A stretch of 64,000 bases of DNA. It comes from Anaerolineae bacterium UTCFX1 (GTDB taxonomy: Bacteria > Chloroflexota > Anaerolineae > Anaerolineales > Villigracilaceae). The notes beneath the pieces are model-generated. The model saw only the letters and a list, made by a program, of their open reading frames with translations. It made no database searches and was not told the origin of the DNA. This document shows, piece by piece, positions 34,846 to 42,161 of this stretch. Within the stretch, counting starts at the first letter, position 1. Each line of letters opens with the position of its first letter. Where the stretch lies: contig MWTB01000002.1 in NCBI GenBank assembly GCA_002050275.1, forward strand, positions 41,176 through 105,175, read 5' to 3'. Position numbers and translations under genes: made by a program.

Positions 34846-36312
34846 CTATTTTTTATCTGTATGCGCGTTCCACATGGTCCATATTCTTCCGTCGCGCGCC
34901 AGCAGCGCATCCGCTTTGGCGGGACCCCACGAGCCGATCTCGTACGTATCGAGCGTTTGATGCGACGCGTTCCATGCTTCAAGGATGGGATCGATCAACC
35001 CCCAGGCGACTTCTACCTCGTCGGCGCGCGTGAAGAGCGAAGCGTCGCCGGAGATCGTATCCAGCAACAGGCGTTCGTAGGCTTCAGGCAGCGCCGTCTT
35101 GGTGAATGAATCAGCGTAGTGAAATTCCATATCTACCGAACGCGTCTCTGAGATCGTATCGGGAACTTTTGCCTCAAAGCGCCAATGAACGCCTTCGTCG
35201 GGCTGTAAGTAAAGAATGAGCGCGTTGGGATTAGGTTCGCCGCTCGCCCCATTGAAGAGTAAGTGCGGCGGCTCTTTGAACTGAATGACAATCTGACTTA
35301 ACTTCTCTTTCAATGCTTTGCCAGACCGCAAATAGAACGGGACGCCCTGCCAGCGCCAATTGTCCACGTATAGTTTGAGCGCGGCGAACGTGGGCGTCTT
35401 CGATTCGGGATTCACGCCGTCTTCTTGCAAATAGCCTCGATATTGCGCGCGGACTGTGTTTTTAGACGCCGCCCCCATATTCATTGGACGGATCGAGGCT
35501 AAGACTTTGACCTTTTCATTCCGCAATGCGTTCGCTTCGAACGCCGACGGCGGTTCCATTGCCACTAACGACAGCAATTGCAACAGATGATTTTGAAACA
35601 TATCGCGCATGACGCCCACGCTATCGTAAAAACGCGCGCGATGTTCCACGCCGACCTTTTCTGCGACGGTGATCTCCACATGGTCAATGTAGTTGCGATT
35701 CCACAACGGCTCGAAGATCGTATTGGCGAACCGCGCTACCAGAATATTTTGCACGGTTTCCTTGCCGAGGTAATGATCAATGCGATAGATTTGATTCTCG
35801 CTCAGCGCCTTATGAATTTGCCGATTCAAACTTTGCGCTGAAGCGAGGTCGGCGCCGAACGGTTTTTCGATCACCACACGTCGCCAGCCGCCGCGTTCGT
35901 TAAGCTGCCTGGTCGCCCCCAGCAAGTCAATAATATTAGGGTACGCGGAAGGCGGCGTCGCCATATAGTAAATGCGATTGTCCGCGCCGTTTTCCAATTT
36001 GCTTATTTCCGCGTCGAGCGTTTCAAAATCGGCGAGCTGATCGTATTTGCCCTGCAGGTAGAAAATAGTTTCGGCAAAAGTCGCCCATTGTTCAGGTTGA
36101 AACTCGAAAGCAGCGAACTGCCGAATGCCCTGCTCTAAATGCGCGCGAAAGGCTTCATGGGTATAAGCGGTTCCGCCATAGCCGAGGATGCGAACTTGTT
36201 TGGGCGCGCGTCCCTTGCGGCATAAATTGAACAGCGAAGGGATGAGTTTACGCCGAGTAAGATCGCCCGATGCTCCGAAGATAATGATGGAAGTAGGAAG
36301 CCCGTTGCCCAT
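34846..36312 (-). CDS. zwf: Glucose-6-phosphate dehydrogenase
   Basis: 488 residues, normal length. First enzyme of the oxidative pentose phosphate branch, giving 6-phosphogluconolactone and reduced nicotinamide. Seen: dinucleotide fold IIIFGASGDLTRRKL (10-24), EKPFG (149-153) and the active-site signature RIDHYLGKE with His180 and Lys184. AGAGAAGG precedes ATG 36312. It is the last gene of a minus-strand operon: acyltransferase, pgl, gnd, zwf. Confidence 0.97.
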   Translation of the reverse strand: MGNGLPTSIIIFGASGDLTRRKLIPSLFNLCRKGRAPKQVRILGYGGTAYTHEAFRAHLEQGIRQFAAFEFQPEQWATFAETIFYLQGKYDQLADFETLDAEISKLENGADNRIYYMATPPSAYPNIIDLLGATRQLNERGGWRRVVIEKPFGADLASAQSLNRQIHKALSENQIYRIDHYLGKETVQNILVARFANTIFEPLWNRNYIDHVEITVAEKVGVEHRARFYDSVGVMRDMFQNHLLQLLSLVAMEPPSAFEANALRNEKVKVLASIRPMNMGAASKNTVRAQYRGYLQEDGVNPESKTPTFAALKLYVDNWRWQGVPFYLRSGKALKEKLSQIVIQFKEPPHLLFNGASGEPNPNALILYLQPDEGVHWRFEAKVPDTISETRSVDMEFHYADSFTKTALPEAYERLLLDTISGDASLFTRADEVEVAWGLIDPILEAWNASHQTLDTYEIGSWGPAKADALLARDGRIWTMWNAHTDKK

Positions 36313-36323
36313 ACCTTCTCTTG

Positions 36324-37232
36324 TTATTCTTCTTTCTTCACCGCATGACCGCCAAACTGATTGCGCAATGCCGATAACATACGCGCCGTGAAATTTTCTT
36401 CGTCGCGGCTGGCAAGGCGCATTTGCAATGCCAGCGTCAGCACGGGCGCGGGCACGTTGAGATCAATTGATTCGAAGACCGTCCACCTGCCTTCGCCTGA
36501 ATCCGCTACCCAAGGTTTAATATTAGACAGATCGGAATCGTTATCCAACGCGCGCGCGGCAAGGTCGAGCAGCCACGAACGCACCACGCTGCCGTATTGC
36601 CAAATATGCGAAATCTGCGCAAGGTCCAGCCCAAACTCTTCCTTTGCTTTGATCACGCTAAATCCTTCCGCATAGGCTTGCATCATGCCATATTCAATGC
36701 CGTTGTGAACCATTTTGACGAAATGCCCCGCGCCGTATGGACCGACGCGCCCCCAACCTTTATCTGCGGCGGGAGCCAACGTCTCGAAAATCGAACGCGT
36801 CTTTTCCACGACTTCGGGTTTGCCTCCAACCATCAGACTATAGCCTTCTTGCAAGCCCCATACCCCGCCGCTTGTGCCGCAATCTATAAATTCGATTTCC
36901 TTTTCTGCGAGCATTGCGGCGTGGCGAATGGAGTCTTTGTAATTTGAATTGCCCCCGTCAATGACAATATCGCCCCGCGATAGCGTCTCAGATAGCGTGC
37001 GTATCGTATCGTTTGTTGGCTGCCCTGCGGGGATCATCGTCCATACTATGCGCGGCGCATTCAGCTTTCCGATCGCTTCCGCTAGCGAGTTCGCGCCTTC
37101 CGCGCCGATTCTAATCGCCTCGTTCACGTTGGCGGCAGCGCGGTCGTATCCTATTACGCGATGACCGCCGCGCAATAAGCGCGCGGTCATATTCAAGCCC
37201 ATCTTCCCCAATCCGATCATTACAAGTTCCAT
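36324..37232 (-). CDS. gnd: 6-phosphogluconate dehydrogenase, short form
   Basis: 302 residues, matching the short 6-phosphogluconate dehydrogenases rather than the 470-residue NADP form. Seen: Rossmann motif MIGLGKMGLNM, DGGNSNYKDS, GTSGGVWGLQEGYSLMVGG and GAGHFVKMVHNGIEYGMMQA with the catalytic lysine and asparagine. The second beta strand ends in GYDRA; an Asp here usually favours NAD over NADP, so this enzyme may make NADH. It produces ribulose 5-phosphate and CO2. AAGGAAACACC precedes ATG 37232. Confidence 0.94.
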   Translation of the reverse strand: MELVMIGLGKMGLNMTARLLRGGHRVIGYDRAAANVNEAIRIGAEGANSLAEAIGKLNAPRIVWTMIPAGQPTNDTIRTLSETLSRGDIVIDGGNSNYKDSIRHAAMLAEKEIEFIDCGTSGGVWGLQEGYSLMVGGKPEVVEKTRSIFETLAPAADKGWGRVGPYGAGHFVKMVHNGIEYGMMQAYAEGFSVIKAKEEFGLDLAQISHIWQYGSVVRSWLLDLAARALDNDSDLSNIKPWVADSGEGRWTVFESIDLNVPAPVLTLALQMRLASRDEENFTARMLSALRNQFGGHAVKKEE

Positions 37233-37297
37233 GGTGTTTCCTTTCAGTGCATGTTCTGTTTATCAGAAGGATAGAGCGGCTTTATCTTACTGAGATG

Positions 37298-38062
37298 TTA
37301 TCCTTCGCAGAAATTTAACCCCTTGAGATTTCTTGGCAACTGACTCGCCGCCGCTCCGTCTATCAACCAAATGAACTGACCATTTTGCGGGTCAATGCGT
37401 TGTGCGGGATAAATCTCTGGGTCGTATCTGCCGCTCAAAATCTTCGCCAAAATATCCGCCTTCTTCTCGCCTGTCGCCATGAAAACGACCGCCCGCGCTT
37501 GGTTGAAGACCATTTGCGTTAAAGTGACTCGATTGGCGGGACGATCTTGATAGTTCGCAGTTACGGCGATCACCGGTTCGCGCGCTTGCACAGGCGAGCG
37601 TGGGAATAAGGAGGCGGTGTGACCGTCTTCGCCCACGCCGAGGTAGACGAGATCTAATGCGGGGAAATTTAAGCCTGGGGAGGCGAATGTTTTCAGCAGC
37701 CCTGCATACTCTTGAGCCGCCGAACTCGGATCAAGTTCGCCTTTGATGCGGTGTGCATTTTCTTTAGGGATGGCGACTTTGGAGAGCAATGCCTCGTCTG
37801 CCTGACGATAGTTGCTGCCCGGTTCAGTCGGTGAGACGCAACGTTCATCGCCCCAGAAGAGATGAATTTGATTCCAGTGGATTTCTTTGCGGTAATCCGA
37901 CGCCAGCAACTGAAAGAGACGCTCCGGTGTGCCGCCTCCGCTTAACGCAATAAGGCAACGACCTCGTTCGTGAATCGCCTGATCGGACTTTTCTTTGAAT
38001 AATGTCGCCGCGCGGCGGTTTAAATTCTCGGGTTCTTTGAAGATAAAAATATCAGGCTTCAT
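37298..38062 (-). CDS. pgl: 6-phosphogluconolactonase (DevB/SOL type)
   Basis: 254 residues from ATG at 38062. The open frame extends 20 residues further upstream inside the acyltransferase gene, but the family start MKPDIFIFKEPENL fits here. Seen: ALSGGGTPERLFQLLAS, WNQIHLFWGDERCVSPTEPGSNYR and VYLGVGEDGHTASLFP, the three signatures of the family. It hydrolyses the lactone between Zwf and Gnd. It overlaps the end of the upstream acyltransferase by 11 bases, so the two are coupled. Confidence 0.95.
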   Translation of the reverse strand: MKPDIFIFKEPENLNRRAATLFKEKSDQAIHERGRCLIALSGGGTPERLFQLLASDYRKEIHWNQIHLFWGDERCVSPTEPGSNYRQADEALLSKVAIPKENAHRIKGELDPSSAAQEYAGLLKTFASPGLNFPALDLVYLGVGEDGHTASLFPRSPVQAREPVIAVTANYQDRPANRVTLTQMVFNQARAVVFMATGEKKADILAKILSGRYDPEIYPAQRIDPQNGQFIWLIDGAAASQLPRNLKGLNFCEG

Positions 38063-38942
38063 CGGCTTGCCATTCCAAATGCTGCGCAAGGACGCGCTGT
38101 GCAGCATGTTCGATATCGGCAAGCATATCAGCGTGGTCTACCCCTTGAACGATTTCGCCGAATGTCGCTCGCGGCGCAAGATCATACAATTGTTTGCCGC
38201 GCAAAATTTGACGAGTCACTTGATAAATGAACGCCAGCCGTTGACGGTTTGCCCGCGATTTTCGAAATCGTGTGAACGGGTTCTTCATCGCTGAAGGCGC
38301 GATCACTCCGCTAACGATAGTGATGACGACCTTCAGGTCGGGTACGCGCTTGAGGAAAACTTCCAAGCTGCGCGACCAGCGGTGAAATTCGCTATCCGCG
38401 TGCGGCATAAATTCGGGATCAGGTTCGATGTCGCCAAGCGGAAAAAGGATCATTCCGCCGCCGCTTTGTAAGTGACGCAAGCTCTCGCGAACGATCCACA
38501 TCCTGCCGGAAGCGTCGCTTTTTGGAGGCGCGAAAAGAAATTGCTTGCGCGCATTCGGCATATGCCGAAGGAAGTCAACGTCTCCGATAATGAACTTGAT
38601 GTCGTCGCGCGTGGAGTGAGCAGCGATGACGACTGCGTCGATTGAGCCGGGGTGATTGGCGGCGATGATGAATGGACCGCTGGCGGGGATGTATTCGGCG
38701 CCGCGTACGCTATGCGATTTGGTGAAATACGGCAATAGCCAGCGCGCCCCGGCGGCGAGTCCTTCTGCGCCGATAGCGCGATCCAGCCCTAGAATAATTT
38801 GCGCGCCGTAACGAATGGCTTTCCCAAAAACAAATTCGAAGAGTCGGCGGGAATAAGGAGTCAGTTTGAGGGCGAACGTCTTGCTTATTCCCAGAAGCAG
38901 CGTTTCGTGAAGAAGTTCAGCGTCTGATGCGGTTTGAGTCAT
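38052..38942 (-). CDS. PlsC-like acyltransferase
   Basis: 296 residues. Glycerolipid acyltransferase fold: block I ANHPGSIDAVVIAA with His and Asp in the H-x4-D arrangement, a block II-like stretch, and block III ILFPLGDIEPD in place of the usual FPEGTRS. It would transfer an acyl group to a lysophospholipid or similar acceptor at the membrane. The altered block III means the acceptor may be unusual. It is the first gene of the minus-strand operon and overlaps pgl. The region before ATG 38942 is pyrimidine-rich without a clear ribosome site. Confidence 0.75.
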   Translation of the reverse strand: MTQTASDAELLHETLLLGISKTFALKLTPYSRRLFEFVFGKAIRYGAQIILGLDRAIGAEGLAAGARWLLPYFTKSHSVRGAEYIPASGPFIIAANHPGSIDAVVIAAHSTRDDIKFIIGDVDFLRHMPNARKQFLFAPPKSDASGRMWIVRESLRHLQSGGGMILFPLGDIEPDPEFMPHADSEFHRWSRSLEVFLKRVPDLKVVITIVSGVIAPSAMKNPFTRFRKSRANRQRLAFIYQVTRQILRGKQLYDLAPRATFGEIVQGVDHADMLADIEHAAQRVLAQHLEWQADEA

Positions 38943-39042
38943 AGCGAAGAAGGGGGAAAGTGGAAGGGGATAAAAAATATGTCGCGATCAAGATAATTGA
39001 GCGGCTCGGTAGAGAAAGCGTGGAAGTTTTCGCCTTGTTGCT

Positions 39043-39071
39043 TTGACAATTCATCTGAGTTTGTTTACAAT
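39043..39071 (+). promoter_or_regulatory. Promoter of the EF-G-like gene
   Basis: Perfect TTGACA (39043-39048), 17-base spacer, TACAAT (39066-39071). It lies about 40 bases before the start codon at 39115, in the divergent region with the pentose phosphate operon. Confidence 0.85.
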
Positions 39072-39114
39072 GATGCGGCGTTTCATATCCCAACTGCATA
39101 GGAAGGGCTTTTCG

Positions 39115-41196
39115 ATGAAAGAGTATACCACCGAGTTTCTTCGCAATGTTGCGCTGGTATCGCATGGGGGAGCGGGAAAGACTATGTTGGCAGAATCGTT
39201 TTTGCGCGCATCGGGGGCGACTACGCGGCTTGGCAAAGTAGAAGACGGAACGACAATTTCAGATTATGACGAAGAAGAACAGCGTCGCAAAATCTCGATC
39301 TACTCCAGCGTTGTTCCAATTGAATATCGCGATCACAAAATTAATGTAATTGACGCGCCGGGCTATGCTGACTTTGTCGGTGAGATCGTCTCCGCGCTTG
39401 GCGTTGTAGACGGCGCGATCATCTTAGTAGACGCGGTATCCGGCATCGAGGTCGGCGCCGAGATCGCATGGCAATACTGCGAAGAGTTTAACCTGCCGCG
39501 CGCATTCGTCATTAATAAGATGGATCGCGATAACGCTGATTTCCAGAAGACGTACGCCGCCATCAAGGAATTCGTGGAAGCGCAGGGCAAGCGTGTATTT
39601 CAAGCGCACCTCCCAATCGGCGAGAAGCAAGATTTCAAGGGCGTTGTTGATGCTGTAAATATGAAAGCCTATGTAGGCGACGATAAAACTACAAGGGAAA
39701 TTCCCGCCGAGTTGAAAGCAGCCGCGCATGCGATGCGGCTTGAGGCGATGGAAGACGCCGCTGAAGGCGAAGATGAATTAATGGAGAAGTATCTTGACAG
39801 TGGCTCTCTTTCGGACGAAGAGATGATGCGCGGCTTAAGGAACGTTATCTCTTCTGGAGATTTCGCTCCTATCTTCTGCGCCGCCGGCGGGCGCGAGACC
39901 GGTGTGATCGCATTGCTGGACGCCATCGTTGACTTAATGCCGTCTCCTGTCAACAGCCCGAAGCGCGTCGCGCAAGGGAAAGATGGAGAAGAAGCGCTGC
40001 AATTTGTTGACAGCGAACCGCTCGTTGCGTATGTGTGGAAGACCACCGCCGATCCGTTCGTCGGGAAGATGACTTACTTCCGCGTCTTGCAAGGCGCGAT
40101 TCAGGCGGATATGCATGTGTGGAATCAAAATAAAGGCGCAGATGAACGTATGTCTGGCTTGCATTTCCAGCGCGGCAAAGAGGTTATCCCTGCCAAAGTG
40201 GCGCATGCTGGCGATATTGCAGTCGTTTCGAAATTGAGCGTAACGACGACAGGCGACACGTTCTGCGATAAGGGACATCCGCTGACCGTTGAAAAACCTA
40301 AATTTCCCGCTGCCTTGTATCGCGTAGCAATTACTCCCAAGACTCAAGCCGACGCTGCGAAAATCTCGCCGACGTTGACCAAACTATGCGAGGAAGATTT
40401 GACGTTGACCTGGCAGAACGACATGATCACGCATGAGACCGTTTTACAAGGCATGGGCGACCAGCACGTGGAGGTGGCGCTTAACCGCGCGCAGACGAAA
40501 TTTCAGGTGGGGTTGGCGGCTCACCAACCGAAGATTCCTTACCGCGAAGGAATTACGCGCAAAGCCTCCGCCCAGTATCGTCATAAGAAGCAAACTGGCG
40601 GCGCGGGTCAGTTTGGCGAGGTGCACCTTCGTATTGAGCCGTTGCCAGGCGCCGATTTTGAATTCAGCGATGAATTGGTGGGAATGAATCTCTCGCGATC
40701 TTATTTGCCTCCCATTGAAAAGAGCATTAAGGCTACGATGGAGCATGGCGCTTTCGCGGGTTATCCAATGAACAACGTCAAAGTGATCGTATATGACGGT
40801 AAGGAGCATGAGGTTGATTCCAAGCCGGTCGCTTTTGAGATCGCTGGACGCGAAGCGTTCAAATTGGCGGTGCAAGATGCGGGTCCCGTGTTGTTTGAGC
40901 CGATCATGACCGTGCGAATTACGATTCCAGATGCGAACATGGGCGATGTTATGAGCGATCTTAGCGTGCGGCGCGGCCGCGTGCAGGGAACGGAATCGGA
41001 GCATGGGCGCACGGTCATAGTCGCACAGGCGCCGATGGCGGAGATGGCGCGCTATACAACCCAGCTGCGTTCGTTAACGGGCGGTCGCGGTTACTTTACG
41101 ATGGAACTTGATCGGTATGATGTTGTGCCTGCGCACATTGCCAGCCCGATTGTGGAAGCTCATAAGAAGGAAGCGGAAGGCAAGAAAGAAGAATAG
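39115..41196 (+). CDS. Elongation factor G-like GTPase (EF-G2 type)
   Basis: 693 residues from ATG 39115, supported by AGGAAGGG upstream; the promoter occupies the rest of the longer open frame. Five EF-G domains can be followed. G1 is SHGGAGKT (16-23), G3 is DAPGYADF with Tyr84 at the position of the catalytic His of DTPGH, and G4 is INKMD. Domain IV ends in SRSYLPPIEKSIKATMEHG, and domain V has TVRITIPDANMGDVMSDLSVRRG. It belongs to the EF-G-like/EF-G2 group, not to the str-operon EF-G. The altered switch II residue suggests slow GTP hydrolysis or a special role. No ribosomal protein genes are near. Confidence 0.9.
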   Translation: MKEYTTEFLRNVALVSHGGAGKTMLAESFLRASGATTRLGKVEDGTTISDYDEEEQRRKISIYSSVVPIEYRDHKINVIDAPGYADFVGEIVSALGVVDGAIILVDAVSGIEVGAEIAWQYCEEFNLPRAFVINKMDRDNADFQKTYAAIKEFVEAQGKRVFQAHLPIGEKQDFKGVVDAVNMKAYVGDDKTTREIPAELKAAAHAMRLEAMEDAAEGEDELMEKYLDSGSLSDEEMMRGLRNVISSGDFAPIFCAAGGRETGVIALLDAIVDLMPSPVNSPKRVAQGKDGEEALQFVDSEPLVAYVWKTTADPFVGKMTYFRVLQGAIQADMHVWNQNKGADERMSGLHFQRGKEVIPAKVAHAGDIAVVSKLSVTTTGDTFCDKGHPLTVEKPKFPAALYRVAITPKTQADAAKISPTLTKLCEEDLTLTWQNDMITHETVLQGMGDQHVEVALNRAQTKFQVGLAAHQPKIPYREGITRKASAQYRHKKQTGGAGQFGEVHLRIEPLPGADFEFSDELVGMNLSRSYLPPIEKSIKATMEHGAFAGYPMNNVKVIVYDGKEHEVDSKPVAFEIAGREAFKLAVQDAGPVLFEPIMTVRITIPDANMGDVMSDLSVRRGRVQGTESEHGRTVIVAQAPMAEMARYTTQLRSLTGGRGYFTMELDRYDVVPAHIASPIVEAHKKEAEGKKEE

Positions 41197-41206
41197 CGAG
41201 TGCAAG

Positions 41207-41258
41207 TAATTGACAAGAAGCTCCCCGAAAGGAAGCCTCTTGTCAATTAAATCTTTTC
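41207..41258 (+). terminator. Terminator after the EF-G-like gene
   Basis: TAATTGACAAGA (41207-41218) pairs perfectly with TCTTGTCAATTA (41238-41249) around a 19-base region that can itself pair partly (AGC with GCC). AATCTTTTCC follows. The stem is AT-rich but long. Confidence 0.7.
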
Positions 41259-41326
41259 CTGACTCTCCGCGAGAAAATCGTATTTATAAGCGCGAGCATT
41301 ATGTTATCCCGAAGCGAAAATCTAAC

Positions 41327-41354
41327 TTGACAATCTCGATAAGAACTGTAAAAT
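41327..41354 (+). promoter_or_regulatory. Promoter of the sulfur/cysteine block
   Basis: Perfect TTGACA (41327-41332), 16-base spacer, TAAAAT (41349-41354). The predicted transcript starts near 41361, only about 7 bases before the ATG of a 14-residue upstream ORF. Confidence 0.8.
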
Positions 41355-41360
41355 AGCGTT

Positions 41361-41515
41361 TCAAACTATGAAAACTCTTAATCATTGCTTGTGTATCGGG
41401 CGGGGCTCGTAACCGCCGCCTGAGAGACAGATTGCAGTCAATAGACCTCTAAGACGGCTGGACGACCTCCGCACGCAAAATACGCGACGTGTGGCGCTTG
41501 TTCGCCGTCTTTTTG
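41361..41515 (+). ncRNA. Structured leader RNA with terminator
   Basis: About 155 bases from the promoter to a T run. Pairings seen: GGCGG (41399-41403) with CCGCC (41413-41417) around the uORF stop codon, CCGCAC (41469-41474) with GTGTGG (41489-41494), AGACGGC (41452-41458) with GCCGTCT (41504-41510), and the compact terminator stem GGCG (41493-41496) with CGCC (41503-41506), then TTTTT. It does not fit riboswitch classes I know. It could be an attenuator for the downstream sulfur genes or a free small RNA. Confidence 0.5.
41368..41412 (+). CDS. Candidate 14-residue leader peptide with CLC
   Basis: ATG 41368 to TAA 41410-41412 encodes MKTLNHCLCIGRGS. Two of 14 residues are cysteine, at codons 7 and 9. 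The ATG lies about 7 bases after the predicted transcription start and has no ribosome site, as in near-leaderless messages. The stop codon lies in the loop of the first leader hairpin (41399-41417), so a ribosome stalled at the Cys codons would change that pairing. Downstream genes concern sulfur transfer and cysteine synthesis. Cysteine-responsive upstream ORFs are known from mycobacteria. Expression is unproven. Confidence 0.35.
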   Translation: MKTLNHCLCIGRGS

Positions 41516-41579
41516 TTTGTCTGTTGGTTGCTCTTGTTTAATTTAGGAGTTATGCAGTTGTGGATAGGATGTAGGAAAG

Positions 41580-41899
41580 ATGTTTGAGGTAAGCGCAGAT
41601 AGTCCGGCGAATAATGATTTATTTGGCTTCGAACCAAGAGGCGTCAGTTTTCAAGTTTTGCAGGCGGTTCCGTCAAAGATAGACCCGCACTCAACATCAT
41701 TCAGATTGCAGCCTTATTTGGAACTTTGCTCAACAAGCCGGCAATTGTATGCTTCACTGCGCTGGATTGCGCGCCGTGTAAAACGATGCGGCGCCCTGCT
41801 CTAGATCAACCAGCAAATTTACTTGGAGAACGATTGCGTGTTGTTAAAATTAACGCGGTTGAACGTCCATGCTTGTTTGAGAAATTAGGAGATTTTAAT
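41580..41899 (+). pseudogene. Decayed cysteine synthase/thioredoxin mosaic
   Basis: Two recognisable fragments, neither a whole gene. Codons 41663-41701 read GGSVKDRPALNII, the PLP-lysine motif of O-acetylserine sulfhydrylases (Lys codon 41675-41677). The sequence before it is out of frame and has several stops in this frame up to 41617. In the same frame, 41726-41899 reads like the start of a thioredoxin-type protein: NKPAIVCFTALDCAPCK with a CAPC centre at 41768-41779, then RVVKINAVERP and GDFN, where the match ends. That frame runs on without a stop into the MoaD-like gene. A TTG at 41726 could in theory start a thioredoxin-MoaD fusion of 144 residues, but the strong ribosome site at 41887 argues for a separate start at 41900. 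I read the stretch as remnants of lost genes of the same pathway. Confidence 0.5.
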
Positions 41900-42160
41900 A
41901 TGCCCATTTTACGAATTCCAACTCCGTTGCACGCTTATGTGAGCGGACAGGCTGAAGTTAATGTGAGCGGTACGGGCGTTTTCGAGGCGTTGAGCGATCT
42001 CACGACTCAACATCCCGCTATATTTAATGAAAACGCTGTCTTGCGCCCATTTGTCAATCTCTTTATCGGTCAAGATAATATCGAAGATTTACAAGGGACT
42101 GCGACATCGCTTAAAGATGGAGAAAAGATCGCGTTCGTTCCATCCATTGCGAGAGGTTAA
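41900..42160 (+). CDS. MoaD/CysO-like sulfur carrier protein
   Basis: 86 residues from ATG 41900, which has AGGAG (41887-41891) at ideal distance. Ubiquitin-like beta-grasp of the MoaD/CysO group: RIPTPLHAYVSGQAEVNV, then an LRPFVNLFIGQDNIEDL strand-turn and LKDGEKIAFVPSIA, as in CysO-type carriers. Carriers of this kind are adenylated and thiocarboxylated on a C-terminal Gly-Gly, then give sulfur to cysteine or molybdopterin synthesis. Here the end is Ala-Arg-Gly, so the penultimate glycine is Arg85. The activating enzyme gene begins one base after its stop codon, which supports a working pair despite the unusual tail. Confidence 0.8.
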   Translation: MPILRIPTPLHAYVSGQAEVNVSGTGVFEALSDLTTQHPAIFNENAVLRPFVNLFIGQDNIEDLQGTATSLKDGEKIAFVPSIARG

Positions 42161-42161
42161 G

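Noticed and set aside
41400-41460. CTGAGA in the leader as a TPP riboswitch, given the ThiF-like gene downstream
   Set aside because: The second conserved half of the TPP riboswitch is missing and the stems do not fit. The downstream enzyme is MoeZ-type rather than thiamine-specific.
41580-41804. 74-residue ORF starting at ATG 41580 as a real gene
   Set aside because: Its C-terminal part is a shifted frame of the thioredoxin-like fragment and the PLP motif lies in another frame. I treat it as part of the decayed stretch.
41726-42160. A single thioredoxin-MoaD fusion protein
   Set aside because: The frame is open, but an ideal ribosome site lies before ATG 41900 and the thioredoxin part is truncated. 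A fusion is not excluded.
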